From NCBI GenBank assembly GCA_009691105.1, contig SHVU01000004.1, positions 1 to 64,000 of the forward strand: a stretch of 64,000 nt of DNA, in the 5' to 3' direction. The DNA comes from Rhodospirillales bacterium (GTDB taxonomy: Bacteria; Pseudomonadota; Alphaproteobacteria; Rhodospirillales; SHVU01). How positions within the stretch are numbered: position 1 is the stretch's first letter; the number at the start of each line of letters is the position of its first letter. Both the position numbers and the translations under genes were made by a program. The notes below the pieces were generated by a model. The model did no database searches and was not told the DNA's origin. It worked only from the letters and a program-made list of their open reading frames with translations. Below are positions 18,748 to 28,540 of the stretch, piece by piece.

Positions 18748-19752
18748 CTATTCGGGAACCGATTCGTCGGGTTCGAAAACCACGATCTTGCTGCCGCCGC
18801 CGTTGAAGTCGATGGCGACGTGGATCAGGTCTTTCAGCCGTTCGCGAACCCGCTTGCGCTTGTCTGGCGGGACCACGAACAGGATGAACCCGCCGCCGCC
18901 CGCGCCCAGCAACTTGCCGCCCAGTGCGCCCGCGTCGCGGGCCGCCTCGTAGATCGCATCGACGGCCGGCGTGGTGACGCCGTCAGCCAGGTCGCGCTTC
19001 ATCATCCAGGCGTCGTGCATGAGGCCGCCCAGCGACTTGACCAGATCGTCCCGGCCCTGGATGAGCTCCTGGGCGTGATCGACCTGAGCCCGCATTTTCC
19101 GCAGGCTGTCTTCGCGGTTTTTCAGGTTGGCGATCTGCTTGGTGGCGATGGTCGCGGCGTCACGCGAGAAACCGGTGAAGAACAGCATCAACGAGCCGGC
19201 GAGTTGGCCACGGCGATCTTTGCCGAGAGCCAGGGGCGTGACTTCGAAGCTGGCGTCGCGATTGAAATCGATGCGGTTCAGGCCGCCGAAGGCCGCCCAG
19301 ACCTGATCCTGGTTGCCGACCGCTTCCTTGAGCACGTCCTGTTCGATGCGGATGGCTTCGCCGGCCAGCTTCTTCTTGCTCATCATCCGCCCGCCGAGGG
19401 CGGCGAGTGCATTCAGAAGCCCGACCAGGAACGACGAGCTAGAACCGAGGCCCGACCGTGCCGGCAGATCGGCGGCATAGACGATCTCGAGTCCGTCCTT
19501 GATGCCGTGGTCCGTCAGGACGGCTTGAACGGCGGGATGCTGAATCTCGTCGATATCCTGGACCAGCTCGATCCGCGACCAGACGATGCGGTGGCGATGT
19601 TCGAAGAACGGCGGCAACCGGCGGACGCTGATGTAGCAGTACTTGTTGATCGTGCCGCCGATGACCGCTCCGCCGTGATCGCGAAACCAAGCCGGATAGT
19701 CCGTGCCGCCGCCGAACAGCGAGACGCGGAAAGGGGTGCGGGCGATGATCAC
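18748..19752 (-). CDS. GHMP kinase, D-glycero-alpha-D-manno-heptose-7-phosphate kinase-like (HddA-like)
   Basis: 'MIIARTPFRVSLFGGGTDYPAWFRDHGGAVIGG', 'LPARSGLGSSSSFLVGLLNAL', 'KLLGAGGGGFILF'. Confidence 0.88.
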   Translation of the reverse strand: MIIARTPFRVSLFGGGTDYPAWFRDHGGAVIGGTINKYCYISVRRLPPFFEHRHRIVWSRIELVQDIDEIQHPAVQAVLTDHGIKDGLEIVYAADLPARSGLGSSSSFLVGLLNALAALGGRMMSKKKLAGEAIRIEQDVLKEAVGNQDQVWAAFGGLNRIDFNRDASFEVTPLALGKDRRGQLAGSLMLFFTGFSRDAATIATKQIANLKNREDSLRKMRAQVDHAQELIQGRDDLVKSLGGLMHDAWMMKRDLADGVTTPAVDAIYEAARDAGALGGKLLGAGGGGFILFVVPPDKRKRVRERLKDLIHVAIDFNGGGSKIVVFEPDESVPE

Positions 19753-19758
19753 GATGCG

Positions 19759-20703
19759 TCAGACGTTGCTGAATTCGGTCCGGCGGAACATCCGGTAGCC
19801 TTTGATCAGCTCGCCGATGCCCTCGTCGAGGGAATGGCGCGGCAGAAATCCAGCGCCCTCGATCTTGGCGTTGGAGACGATGTAGTCGCGCTTGTCGGGG
19901 TCTTCGCCGATCGGCGCTTCGATGAAGGTGAATCCGGGGACCTGCGCCTGAATGCGCTCGCAGAGTTGCCATTTCGACAGGTTGGCGTCCGACAATCCGA
20001 CGTTGTAGGGCCCGCCCTTCATCGCGTCGAAGTTATTGATGCCATGCAGGAAGGCGCGAGCCGTGTCGCTAACATGCAGATAGTTCCGCTTGAAGTGGCT
20101 TTCGAACAGAACCACGGCGCGGTCATGCACGGCGCGATAGACGAAATCGTTGACCAGCAGATCGACGCGCATCCGCGGCGATACGCCGAACACGGTCGCA
20201 AAGCGGAAGCTCATAGCGTTTTCGCGTTCGAGGGCGGCTTTCTCGGCGGCCACCTTGTCACGCCCATAGCGTGAAATCGGCCGGAGCGGCGAGTCTTCGG
20301 TGCAATGCTTGCCGGCTTCGCCGACTCCATAGCCGGAGTTCGAAACCGGAATGATCAGGCGCTGCGCCGGGCTCATGAGCTTGGTCAGCAGCACGACGGC
20401 GTCGAAATTGGTGCTGGTCGCGGTGATGGGATCGCGATCGCAGAGCGGCGCGCCGACGAGAGCCGCCAGAGGAATGACGACATCCGCCTTGGCGACCAGA
20501 GGTTTCAGCGTCGGCTCGAGCCGCGCGTCGCCGTCGACGATGGTGAAATTCGGATCGGCGCAGACCGTGGCCAAGCTGTTCCGCTCGTACATAAAGCGGT
20601 CGAGCACGGCGACGCGGTGGCCGGCGCGCAGCAATTCCGGAACCAGAATCGACCCCAGATAGCCGGCACCGCCGGTGACGAGGATATTTAAGCTTTGGGC
20701 CAC
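19759..20703 (-). CDS. NAD-dependent epimerase/dehydratase
   Basis: 'ILVTGGAGYLGSILVPELLRAGHRVAVLDRF'. Confidence 0.88.
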   Translation of the reverse strand: MAQSLNILVTGGAGYLGSILVPELLRAGHRVAVLDRFMYERNSLATVCADPNFTIVDGDARLEPTLKPLVAKADVVIPLAALVGAPLCDRDPITATSTNFDAVVLLTKLMSPAQRLIIPVSNSGYGVGEAGKHCTEDSPLRPISRYGRDKVAAEKAALERENAMSFRFATVFGVSPRMRVDLLVNDFVYRAVHDRAVVLFESHFKRNYLHVSDTARAFLHGINNFDAMKGGPYNVGLSDANLSKWQLCERIQAQVPGFTFIEAPIGEDPDKRDYIVSNAKIEGAGFLPRHSLDEGIGELIKGYRMFRRTEFSNV

Positions 20704-20789
20704 GACTCCTCGATGGCGCTTCGAGCGCGGGGTCCTCTCATAATATGGGCGCCGACTCGCCGCAAGGTCGAAGCGGTCAGGGCCTGCCT

Positions 20790-21875
20790 CTAGACCGGCT
20801 TGCGACGCGCGTCCGGCGTGCTGGGCGGCAGGGCGAGAGAGGCTTTCGCGGCCTCGTCGCCAAGCTCGGCAACCACGTCGGCGCTCAAAGGAATGCCTTC
20901 GATTCGGCGCTTGGCCTCGGCCCGGGCTTCAGGCTCGCCGGCCATCAGGATCTCGTCGAAGCCTTCGGCCTTGGGCGTGGCTTTGGCGCGCTCGAACAGC
21001 GTGTCCATGCGCTCTTCATAGGCGGCGCGCGGCATGAACAGGTCGGGGCGGAAGGCCATGAAGAAATGGCCGACGTTCTGGGGCCGCGAGAAATCGGTGA
21101 AGAGGTTGGCGACATCGCCGGCAAACGCCGCGCCCGACAAGACGCCGCCCAGGATTTCCATGAGCATGGACAAGCCCGAGCCCTTGGCTCCGGCCATGGG
21201 CAGCACCATGCCGTGGAACGCCGCCATGCCGTCGGTGGTCGGGCGGCCATCCTTGTCGAGGGCCAGGCCCGGGGCGATGGGCTCGCCGCGCTGGCCGGCG
21301 AAACGCAGCTTGCCACGCGCCGTCACCGTAGTCGCCATGTCGAGGACGAAGGGGCCGCGTTTGCCGCCCGGCGCTCCGGCCGCGAAGGGATTGGTGCCGA
21401 GAAATGCGGCGCGGCCACCCCACACCGGCATGGCCTTGGAAGCGTTCGTGAAGACGAAGCCGATCATCCCGGCGTCGATCGCTTGCAGAACGTAGCTCGC
21501 CGCCATGCCGTAGTGCGTCGAGCGCCGCGCCGAGGCGAGTCCTAGGCCGAACTCTTTGGCCATGGCGATGGCTTCGCCCATGGCCCGGCGGGCGACGACG
21601 AAGCCCATGCCGTTGGCGCCATCGACCGAGGCGCAGACCGGCGTCACGCGTTCGATTTTGATCTCAGGCTTAGCTTCGACGACACCGCGCCGCAGGCGTT
21701 CGAGATAGATCGGCACCCGCGCCACGCCATGGGAATCGACGCCGCGCACGTTGGCTTGGATCAGACAGTCGGCAACCCAGCGGGCGTCGGTCTCGCTCAG
21801 TCCCTGGGCGACAAATAGATCGCGGACGAAGTCGCCGAGAGCGTCGACCGCGAAGTAGCTGCGTTTGGCACTCAC
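20790..21875 (-). CDS. Ldh family oxidoreductase (malate/L-lactate dehydrogenase type)
   Basis: 'VDSHGVARVPIYLERLRRG', 'FGLGLASARRSTHYGMAASYVLQA', 'GTNPFAAGAPG'; GTG start overlapping the upstream stop. Confidence 0.88.
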   Translation of the reverse strand: MSAKRSYFAVDALGDFVRDLFVAQGLSETDARWVADCLIQANVRGVDSHGVARVPIYLERLRRGVVEAKPEIKIERVTPVCASVDGANGMGFVVARRAMGEAIAMAKEFGLGLASARRSTHYGMAASYVLQAIDAGMIGFVFTNASKAMPVWGGRAAFLGTNPFAAGAPGGKRGPFVLDMATTVTARGKLRFAGQRGEPIAPGLALDKDGRPTTDGMAAFHGMVLPMAGAKGSGLSMLMEILGGVLSGAAFAGDVANLFTDFSRPQNVGHFFMAFRPDLFMPRAAYEERMDTLFERAKATPKAEGFDEILMAGEPEARAEAKRRIEGIPLSADVVAELGDEAAKASLALPPSTPDARRKPV

Positions 21876-22312
21876 GATGTCGCGCTCCGTTGAAGTTCGC
21901 GGCGGACCCGCTGGATCCAGTCGTCGCGTTCGGCCGCGGCATAGGGTTCGGCGCTGCCGACGCCCCACACCGGCTTCGGCCAGGCCGCGTCGGTCGTCTG
22001 GCGGGCGATGACATGAATGTGAAGCTGCGGGACCATGTTGCCCAAGGCCGCGACATTCATCTTGTGCGTCGAGACGAGGGCTTTGAGGGCGCGTGCCGCC
22101 TGACTCGCTTCGATCGTCGCCTGGGCTTGGTCCGCGGCCGCGAGATCGTCGAGATCGCGTTTGCCGGCGCGCCGCGGCACCAGGATCAGCCACGGAAACC
22201 GCCGATCGTTCATCAGGAGGACGCGGCAGAGCGCGAGGTCGGTGACCGGAGCCGTGTCGGCGGCGAGTTGGGGATACAGCTGAAAGCCAGCTTCGGCGGC
22301 GGCGGGCGACAT
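21872..22312 (-). CDS. HIT family protein
   Basis: Histidine triad region 'PQLHIHVIARQ'. Confidence 0.88.
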   Translation of the reverse strand: MSPAAAEAGFQLYPQLAADTAPVTDLALCRVLLMNDRRFPWLILVPRRAGKRDLDDLAAADQAQATIEASQAARALKALVSTHKMNVAALGNMVPQLHIHVIARQTTDAAWPKPVWGVGSAEPYAAAERDDWIQRVRRELQRSATS

Positions 22313-22325
22313 GGGATCGCGACGC

Positions 22326-22793
22326 TCAGCGCGCCGGTGGAGACGCGCGGAGACCCTGGAGCTTGCTGTCGAGCTCCTCGTAGTTCTCCATGGCTTTGAC
22401 GATCTTGTCGCTCAGGATGCGCATGACGCCGAGGGCGGTCTCGGGGCTTTCGGAAATCAGCGACAGGAACATCTTGGCGTCGATACTCAGCACGCCGAGC
22501 TCACCCTTGGCGGTGCGGGGCGAGTCGAGAAAGATCGCCATCTCGCCGAACAATTGATGGCGAGCCAGGGTCGTGATCGTGACTTCGCGGTCGTCGTGGG
22601 TCGTGGTGACCACGGCTTCGCCGCGATCGATCAGATAGACGCTGTCGGCGACGTTGCCGGTGCGGAACAGTGCCTCGCCGTCGTTGACCGTCAGAAACTC
22701 GCTCGCGAACGCCACGAGCTTCAGTTTCGCCGGATCAAGTTTGGCGAACAATGGCACGCCTCTCAGGACTTTGACTGCCTGGCCGTAATCCAC
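22326..22793 (-). CDS. Cyclic nucleotide-binding domain protein (Crp-type sensor domain)
   Basis: 'GEALFRTGNVADSVYLIDRGEAVV...QLFGEMAIFLDSPRTA'. Confidence 0.82.
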   Translation of the reverse strand: MDYGQAVKVLRGVPLFAKLDPAKLKLVAFASEFLTVNDGEALFRTGNVADSVYLIDRGEAVVTTTHDDREVTITTLARHQLFGEMAIFLDSPRTAKGELGVLSIDAKMFLSLISESPETALGVMRILSDKIVKAMENYEELDSKLQGLRASPPAR

Positions 22794-22818
22794 GCGATTC
22801 CTCCGCGACCTTTTGTGT

Positions 22819-24722
22819 TTACTCCGTCGCCATCAACTTGGCGAGACGGCTGTCCGGCTTATCCATATCGGCATAGGTGCCCTGCTCGACGACCTTGCCA
22901 CCATCCATGATGACGACCTTGTCGAACTTGCGGGCGAGCCCGGCCCGACTCAACACCCAGATCAAGCCGCGACCTTTGAAGTCCTTGACGATGTTGTCGA
23001 GGATCCGGTCGGCGACCGCGGGTTCAAGGGCGGCGGTGGCGTCGTTCACCATCAGAATGTCGGGGCGCTTCAACAGGCATCGGGCCATCGCCACTTTCTG
23101 ACGCTGATCGACCGACAGGCGGCTGCCGCCGATGCCGACCTGAAACTCGAGCCCGAGATTGAGGATCGCCGGCCGTAACGACAGCGACTCGATGACTTTG
23201 CGGAGCAGCGCGCCGACCTGTTGGCGAGCTTGGGCCAGGCCGTACACCAAGTGGCCGAACAGGATGTTGTCCTGGATCGAGGCGGCGCGGTTGTAGGCAT
23301 CGGCTTAGAAGAAGGCTACGGCCTTCTTGAGTTCGGGCGGCAGCCGTTTCGCGAACACCTCGCGCGCCGCCAAGATGCGCGATTGCGTCTCGGCGTCGAG
23401 CACGCTGAGGCGGTGCCGCGCCTGGATCAGCTTGAACGGCAGCGAGATCAGGTGATTGCGGTCTTCCGCGGCGAGGTTCTCGACGCCGAGCGACTCGGCG
23501 CGTTGTACGCGGCGTTGATAGTCGGGCAGCTCGTCGGCGCGGATGAAGCTGAAACGTTCGAAATATTCGTGATCGTGCGGCAGGTCCTGGAACAGTTCGA
23601 CCATCATCGCCGACAGGCGCAAGCCAATATCCAGGAACTTCGCGGTCAGTCCGACCTCGTCGAGGACGGCGCGGGCGATGTCGTTCTCGCCGAGACGCTC
23701 GAGATCGAAGCTGGGGCCGACTGGATAGCCAAACAACAGGTTCTCGCCGACCGTCATGTTGGCGTTGTAGCGGCTGCGGTCGAAGGGCTCGATCAGGTCC
23801 TTGTGGCGGCCTTCGTCCAGACCCTGGCGCAGCATTTTCCGCGCTTCCAGGACTTTTTCCGTCAATTCGCCGTGGCGTTCCGGATCCAACGTGCCTTGCA
23901 GACCGAACGAATAGATCTCGCTCTCTAACTCGACGGTCGCCGCGATCTCGATGGCGCGAGTGTGCAGTGCCTCGGCACCGGCTTCGGCCAGACCGGCCCG
24001 TGCTTGAGGCCGTAATACAAGTTGTCGCGGATCGTGCCCGACGACAGATGCGCCGTCTGGTCGATGAAGGCGATCCGGCGGCCGACGACGGATTCCGGCA
24101 GCGTCACGAGGTTGCGTCCGCCCACCGCCAGCGAACCGCTGGTTGGCGTGAGCAGGCGGGCCAACAGGCGTAGGAACCCAGCCCGACCCGAACCCGGCGG
24201 CCCAACGATGGAGATGCGTTGCGTGGTGTCGATGGTCACCGTCGCGCCTTCTTCGAGGACCTTGATCCCGCCTTCTTCTTCCAAGGCGACGTTGGTGGCG
24301 ACGATAGGGCCGGCGAGCGCCGGTACCGGACCTTGTTCAAACCGCTGCAGGCTGGCGTCGGTCATCCCGGCCGGTTGGAACTGCTCGGCAAGTTGGTCGT
24401 ATTTGATCCGGGCGTCTTTGGTCTGCTGGTAGTAGTCGAGAAGTTCCTTCCACGGCGACGACAGGTCCTTGTAGGCGGCCAGCACGGCGACCAAGGCGCC
24501 AAGGCTGAGGTCGCCCATGATCACCAGGTAGCCGCCGATCGCGTAGAAGAAGAACGGCGTGACCTGCGCAAAGAAGTTGTTCAGTAACTTGATGATTAAT
24601 TTGCGCTGATAGATCTCGTAGCGAATTGCGTAGATGGTGCCGAGCCGTTCGGAGATGTCGGCTAGCTCGTATTCCGACGTGTCGTGGGCGTGGGCGTCCT
24701 GGATGGCGCCGGACGAGATGCC
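22819..24722 (-). pseudogene. ABC transporter (permease-ATPase fusion) remnant: 5'-truncated, one frameshift, one in-frame TAA
   Basis: Frame from 24722 ('WGISSGAIQDAHAHDTSEYELADISERLGTIY...') shifts near 24000 to 'AEALHTRAIEIAATVELESEIYSFGLQGTLDPERHG...' and is stopped by TAA at 23305-23307, after which the same frame resumes 'ADAYNRAASIQDNILFG...LSVDQRQKVAMARCLLKRPDILMVNDATAAL'. Confidence 0.85.
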
Positions 24723-24724
24723 CC

Positions 24725-25216
24725 ATGAGCCGCCTCGATAGCGTCATTCGCCGACTCACAGCCCAGCGCGACTGCCTCGCCGAGGCGGCGCGCCGGATCG
24801 CCGGCGTCCCCGGCCCCATCCTCGAGGTCGGGCTCGGCAACGGTCGCACCTACGATCATTTGCGAACGCTTCTGCCGGAATGCGAGATCTTTGCCTTCGA
24901 TCGTCAGATCGCCGCTCATCCCGACTGCATTCCCGACGCCCGCCACATGATCCTCGGCGATTTCCAGGACACGCTGCCGGCGGCGCGCTGGCAAATCGGA
25001 CAGAAAGCGGCGCTGGTTCATGCCGATATCGGCACCGGCGACAACGCTGTGACCCGGCGGCTTGCCGAATTCGTCGGGCCGGCGCTGGTCCCTTTACTGG
25101 CGCCTGGCGCCGTCGTGGTCAGCGATCAGGAACTGTCGATCGTCGGCGCTGAGCCGCTGGCGTCGCCCGACGGCGTCGCGCCGGGCCGCTACTTCATGTG
25201 CCGGATGCCGACCTGA
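24725..25216 (+). CDS. Class I SAM-dependent methyltransferase
   Basis: 'PGPILEVGLGNGRTYDHLRTLLPECEIFAFDRQ'; starts where the opposite-strand ABC remnant ends. Confidence 0.8.
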   Translation: MSRLDSVIRRLTAQRDCLAEAARRIAGVPGPILEVGLGNGRTYDHLRTLLPECEIFAFDRQIAAHPDCIPDARHMILGDFQDTLPAARWQIGQKAALVHADIGTGDNAVTRRLAEFVGPALVPLLAPGAVVVSDQELSIVGAEPLASPDGVAPGRYFMCRMPT

Positions 25217-25269
25217 CCCCGGTAAAACGCGGGTGCCAAGCGCCGTCCTAGGCGATATGGTCCCCGCTC

Positions 25270-26496
25270 ATGACGAGTCCTCGATCCGCGGCATCCTGGC
25301 GGTCGTTGCTGGCGATCCTGATCGCGGTGACGGCGACCGGTCCCTTTGCCCTCAATTTATTCATTCCGTCGGTGCCGGGTCTGGTCACCACGTTCGGCGT
25401 CGACTATTCGACGGCGCAGTTGACCGTGACCCTCTACTTCGTCGGTCTTGCCGTGGCTCAGCTCGTCTATGGCCCGCTGTCGGATCGCTTCGGCCGCCGC
25501 CCGGTGATGATCGGCGGGCTGGCCCTCTACGTCCTCGGCAGCGTCGCCTGTCTGTTTGCCACGACCATTCCGACCATCATCATCGGCCGCGTCCTGCAAG
25601 CCGTCGGCAGTTGCGCCGGCATGGTGCTGTCGCGCGCCATCGTCCGCGACGTCTACGACCGCGAGCGCTCGGCCAGCATGCTCGCCTACATCACCATGGC
25701 CATGGTCGCGGCGCCGATGCTGGCGCCGGTGATCGGCGGCTTCCTCGACGAATCGTTCGGCTGGCGGGCCGGCTTCTGGGTCGTGGGCGCGCTCGGCGTT
25801 GCCGTGCTCGTCTGGACGGTTCTCGGTCTCGAGGAAACCCACACGCCGACCGGCAAAGCCGCCGGCTTAGGCGATCTGTTCTCCGGAATGGCCGGCCTCA
25901 TCACCAAGCGCGCCTATCTCGGCTACAGCATCCAGGCGGCCTGTACGGTCAGCGTCTTCTTCTCGTTCCTGGCCGGCGCGCCCTACGTGATGATCACGAT
26001 CCTGGGCCGGCCGCCCAGCGAATACGGCATCTACTTTCTGTCGGTGTCATTCTTCTACATGCTCGGTAACTTCGTCGCCGGACGGATTTCGATCCGCGTC
26101 GGCACCGACCGGATGATTCTTTGGGGCACGTCGATCGCGTTGCCGCCGACGATTCTGTTCACGATCGTCGCCGCCCTCGGCATGGTGACGCCAGTGATGT
26201 TGTTCGCGACGTTGACCATCGTCTCCATCGGTCACGCCTTTTCCATTCCGAACGGGATCGCCGGCGCGGTCAGCGTCGACCCGACCCGTGCCGGTTCGGC
26301 CTCGGGCCTGACCGGCTTCATGCAGATGACCTTGGGTTCGATCGCGTCGTATCTGGTCGGTGCGTTGTTGACTGACACGGCGATGCCGCTCGCCATCGTC
26401 ATGCTGGTGCTGACGTCTCTGTCGATGCTGTCCCATTTCGTCGGGGTGCTGTTGGTCCGTCCCGCCGAACGGCAGGAGCGCGGAACCAGCCCATGA
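25270..26496 (+). CDS. MFS transporter, Bcr/CflA-type
   Basis: 'FALNLFIPSVPGL...QLVYGPLSDRFGRRPVMI...RAIVRDVYDRE'. Confidence 0.88.
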   Translation: MTSPRSAASWRSLLAILIAVTATGPFALNLFIPSVPGLVTTFGVDYSTAQLTVTLYFVGLAVAQLVYGPLSDRFGRRPVMIGGLALYVLGSVACLFATTIPTIIIGRVLQAVGSCAGMVLSRAIVRDVYDRERSASMLAYITMAMVAAPMLAPVIGGFLDESFGWRAGFWVVGALGVAVLVWTVLGLEETHTPTGKAAGLGDLFSGMAGLITKRAYLGYSIQAACTVSVFFSFLAGAPYVMITILGRPPSEYGIYFLSVSFFYMLGNFVAGRISIRVGTDRMILWGTSIALPPTILFTIVAALGMVTPVMLFATLTIVSIGHAFSIPNGIAGAVSVDPTRAGSASGLTGFMQMTLGSIASYLVGALLTDTAMPLAIVMLVLTSLSMLSHFVGVLLVRPAERQERGTSP

Positions 26497-27725
26497 GTTC
26501 GCATCCCGCGGCGGCTCGGATTCGGATCGGCTCCTGGACGCGACTGGCACTTCTCGTCGGCGTGACCGCGCCGGCGCCCTTTGCCCTCAATCTGTTCCTG
26601 CCGTCGATGCCCGGCGTCGCCGTGGCGCTCGCCGCCGACTACGCAACCGTGCAGTTGACGCTCAGTCTGTTTCTCGCCGGGTTCGCCGTGGCCCAGTTGG
26701 TTTACGGACCGCTGTCGGATCGCTTCGGCCGACGACCGATCCTGCTGTTTGGCCTTGTCCTCTATTTTGTCGGCAGCGTGATCTGCCTGATGGCGCCGAC
26801 CATTGAAATTCTCGTCTTCGGGCGCGTCGTGCAGGCCGTGGGCGGTGGCGCCGGCATGGTCTTGTCGCGGGCCATCATCCGCGATCTCTACGACCGCGAG
26901 CAGGCGGCCAGCATGATGGCCTATGTCGTCATGGCGATGGCGGTCGCGCTGATGTTCAGCCCGGCGACCGGCGGCTATCTCGACGTCTGGTTCGGCTGGC
27001 GCGCCGGGTTCGCCGTGACCGCCGTGGTCGGGCTTGGACTGGCGATCGCCGTGGCTCTGACCTTGGCCGAGACTCGTGCTCCCGGTCCTCAGGCCAGCGG
27101 CGTCATGCGCGTCATCATGGACGGCGCTAGTTTGCTGGGCCTGCGCTCCTTTCTCGGCTACGCCTGCCAAGTTTCGTGTACGGCCTGCGTGTTCTTCGCC
27201 TTCCTGGGCGGCGCGCCTTACGTGACCGTGACCTTGCTGGGCCGGCCGCCCGACGAATACGGCCTCTATTTCATGATCATCGCCATCGGCTACATCGTCG
27301 GCAATTTCTGTTCCGGCCGGATTTCGCGCCGGATCGGTCTCGACAACATGGTGGCCTTCGGCACCTCGGCCTCGATCGCCGGCAGTGTCGTGATGGGCGT
27401 CGTCATTTGGTTGGACGCGTTGTCACCGCTCACGCTGTTTGGCGCGATGGCGATCTTCACGTTCGGCAACGGGCTCGCGGTTCCGAACGGCATGGCCGGC
27501 GCCGTCAGCGTCGATCCGAACCGGGCCGGTGCAGCCTCGGGCCTGGTCGGCTTCATGCAGATGGCGGTCGGCGGGATTGGCTCGTATCTCGGCGGTGGCT
27601 TGGTCACCGACGGCGCGGCGCCACTCGCCTGGATCGCTATCAGCGGAACAAGTCTGGCGTTGTTCATTCATATCGTCTTTATCCGCCTCGATCCGTCGCA
27701 TCGCCGCGCGGCAGCGCGGACATGA
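26493..27725 (+). CDS. MFS transporter, Bcr/CflA-type (tandem paralogue)
   Basis: 'FALNLFLPSMPGV...AQLVYGPLSDRFGRRPILL...RAIIRDLYDRE'; ATGA overlap with previous gene. Confidence 0.88.
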   Translation: MSSHPAAARIRIGSWTRLALLVGVTAPAPFALNLFLPSMPGVAVALAADYATVQLTLSLFLAGFAVAQLVYGPLSDRFGRRPILLFGLVLYFVGSVICLMAPTIEILVFGRVVQAVGGGAGMVLSRAIIRDLYDREQAASMMAYVVMAMAVALMFSPATGGYLDVWFGWRAGFAVTAVVGLGLAIAVALTLAETRAPGPQASGVMRVIMDGASLLGLRSFLGYACQVSCTACVFFAFLGGAPYVTVTLLGRPPDEYGLYFMIIAIGYIVGNFCSGRISRRIGLDNMVAFGTSASIAGSVVMGVVIWLDALSPLTLFGAMAIFTFGNGLAVPNGMAGAVSVDPNRAGAASGLVGFMQMAVGGIGSYLGGGLVTDGAAPLAWIAISGTSLALFIHIVFIRLDPSHRRAAART

Positions 27726-27778
27726 CGGTCTCGGTCTTGCTTTCCGCGCTTCCCATCAACGGCTAGAGTGCCGGCGCT

Positions 27779-28540
27779 TTGCCCGTCCTGGATCCCTGGT
27801 TTTATGTGGTCGCCATTCCGGCGGTGTTGATCGCCGGCATCGGCAAGACCGGTTTCGGCGGCGGCCTCGGCGTCATCGCCGTGCCATTGCTGGCGCTCGC
27901 CATTTCGCCGGTGCAGGCGGCGGCGATCATGCTGCCGATCCTCTGCTTTATGGATCTGTTCGGCATCTGGGCGTTTCGCAAGAGCTGGGACCGGCGCAAC
28001 GTCACGCTGATGGTCATCGGCTCGATCGTCGGCATCGCCTTCGGGACGTTCACCTTCGGCTACGTCAGTCCCGACGTCATCCGCATCATGATCGGCTGTC
28101 TCGCCATCGCCTTCACGCTGCGCCATTGGTTGGGCGCGAGCCTCGAAGGCCGGCCGCAGTCGAAGGGCAATCCGGTCCTCGGCATCATCGCCGGCGCGGT
28201 TTCGGCCTACGGCAGTTTCGTCGCCCATGCCGGCGGCCCTCCGGCCCAGGCGTTTCTCCTGCCCCAGCGCATGGAGAAGTCGCTCTTCGTCGGCACGACC
28301 GTCGTCTACTTCTTCATCATCAATTTTCTGAAAATCATTCCCTATGGTATGATCGGCCAGTGGACGCCAGAAACTGTCCTGACCGCGGTGGCTCTGGCGC
28401 CGCTCGCCCCGCTCGGCGTGTGGATGGGCTTGCGGGTGATGCGGATCGTGTCGGAGAAGCCGTTCTATCGGTTCGTCTACGGGCTCCTGTTCGCCATCGG
28501 GATCAAGCTTCTATGGGACGGCACAACGGCGCTTCTCTAA
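27779..28540 (+). CDS. TSUP family transporter (TauE/SafE)
   Basis: 'GKTGFGGGLGVIAVPLLALAISPVQAAAIMLPILC'; TTG start. Confidence 0.85.
   Translation: MPVLDPWFYVVAIPAVLIAGIGKTGFGGGLGVIAVPLLALAISPVQAAAIMLPILCFMDLFGIWAFRKSWDRRNVTLMVIGSIVGIAFGTFTFGYVSPDVIRIMIGCLAIAFTLRHWLGASLEGRPQSKGNPVLGIIAGAVSAYGSFVAHAGGPPAQAFLLPQRMEKSLFVGTTVVYFFIINFLKIIPYGMIGQWTPETVLTAVALAPLAPLGVWMGLRVMRIVSEKPFYRFVYGLLFAIGIKLLWDGTTALL

Noticed and set aside
27439-28512. N-terminal part of the 686-aa ORF 27439..29499
   Set aside because: Out-of-frame shadow of the MFS and TSUP genes; ZnuA starts at 28513.
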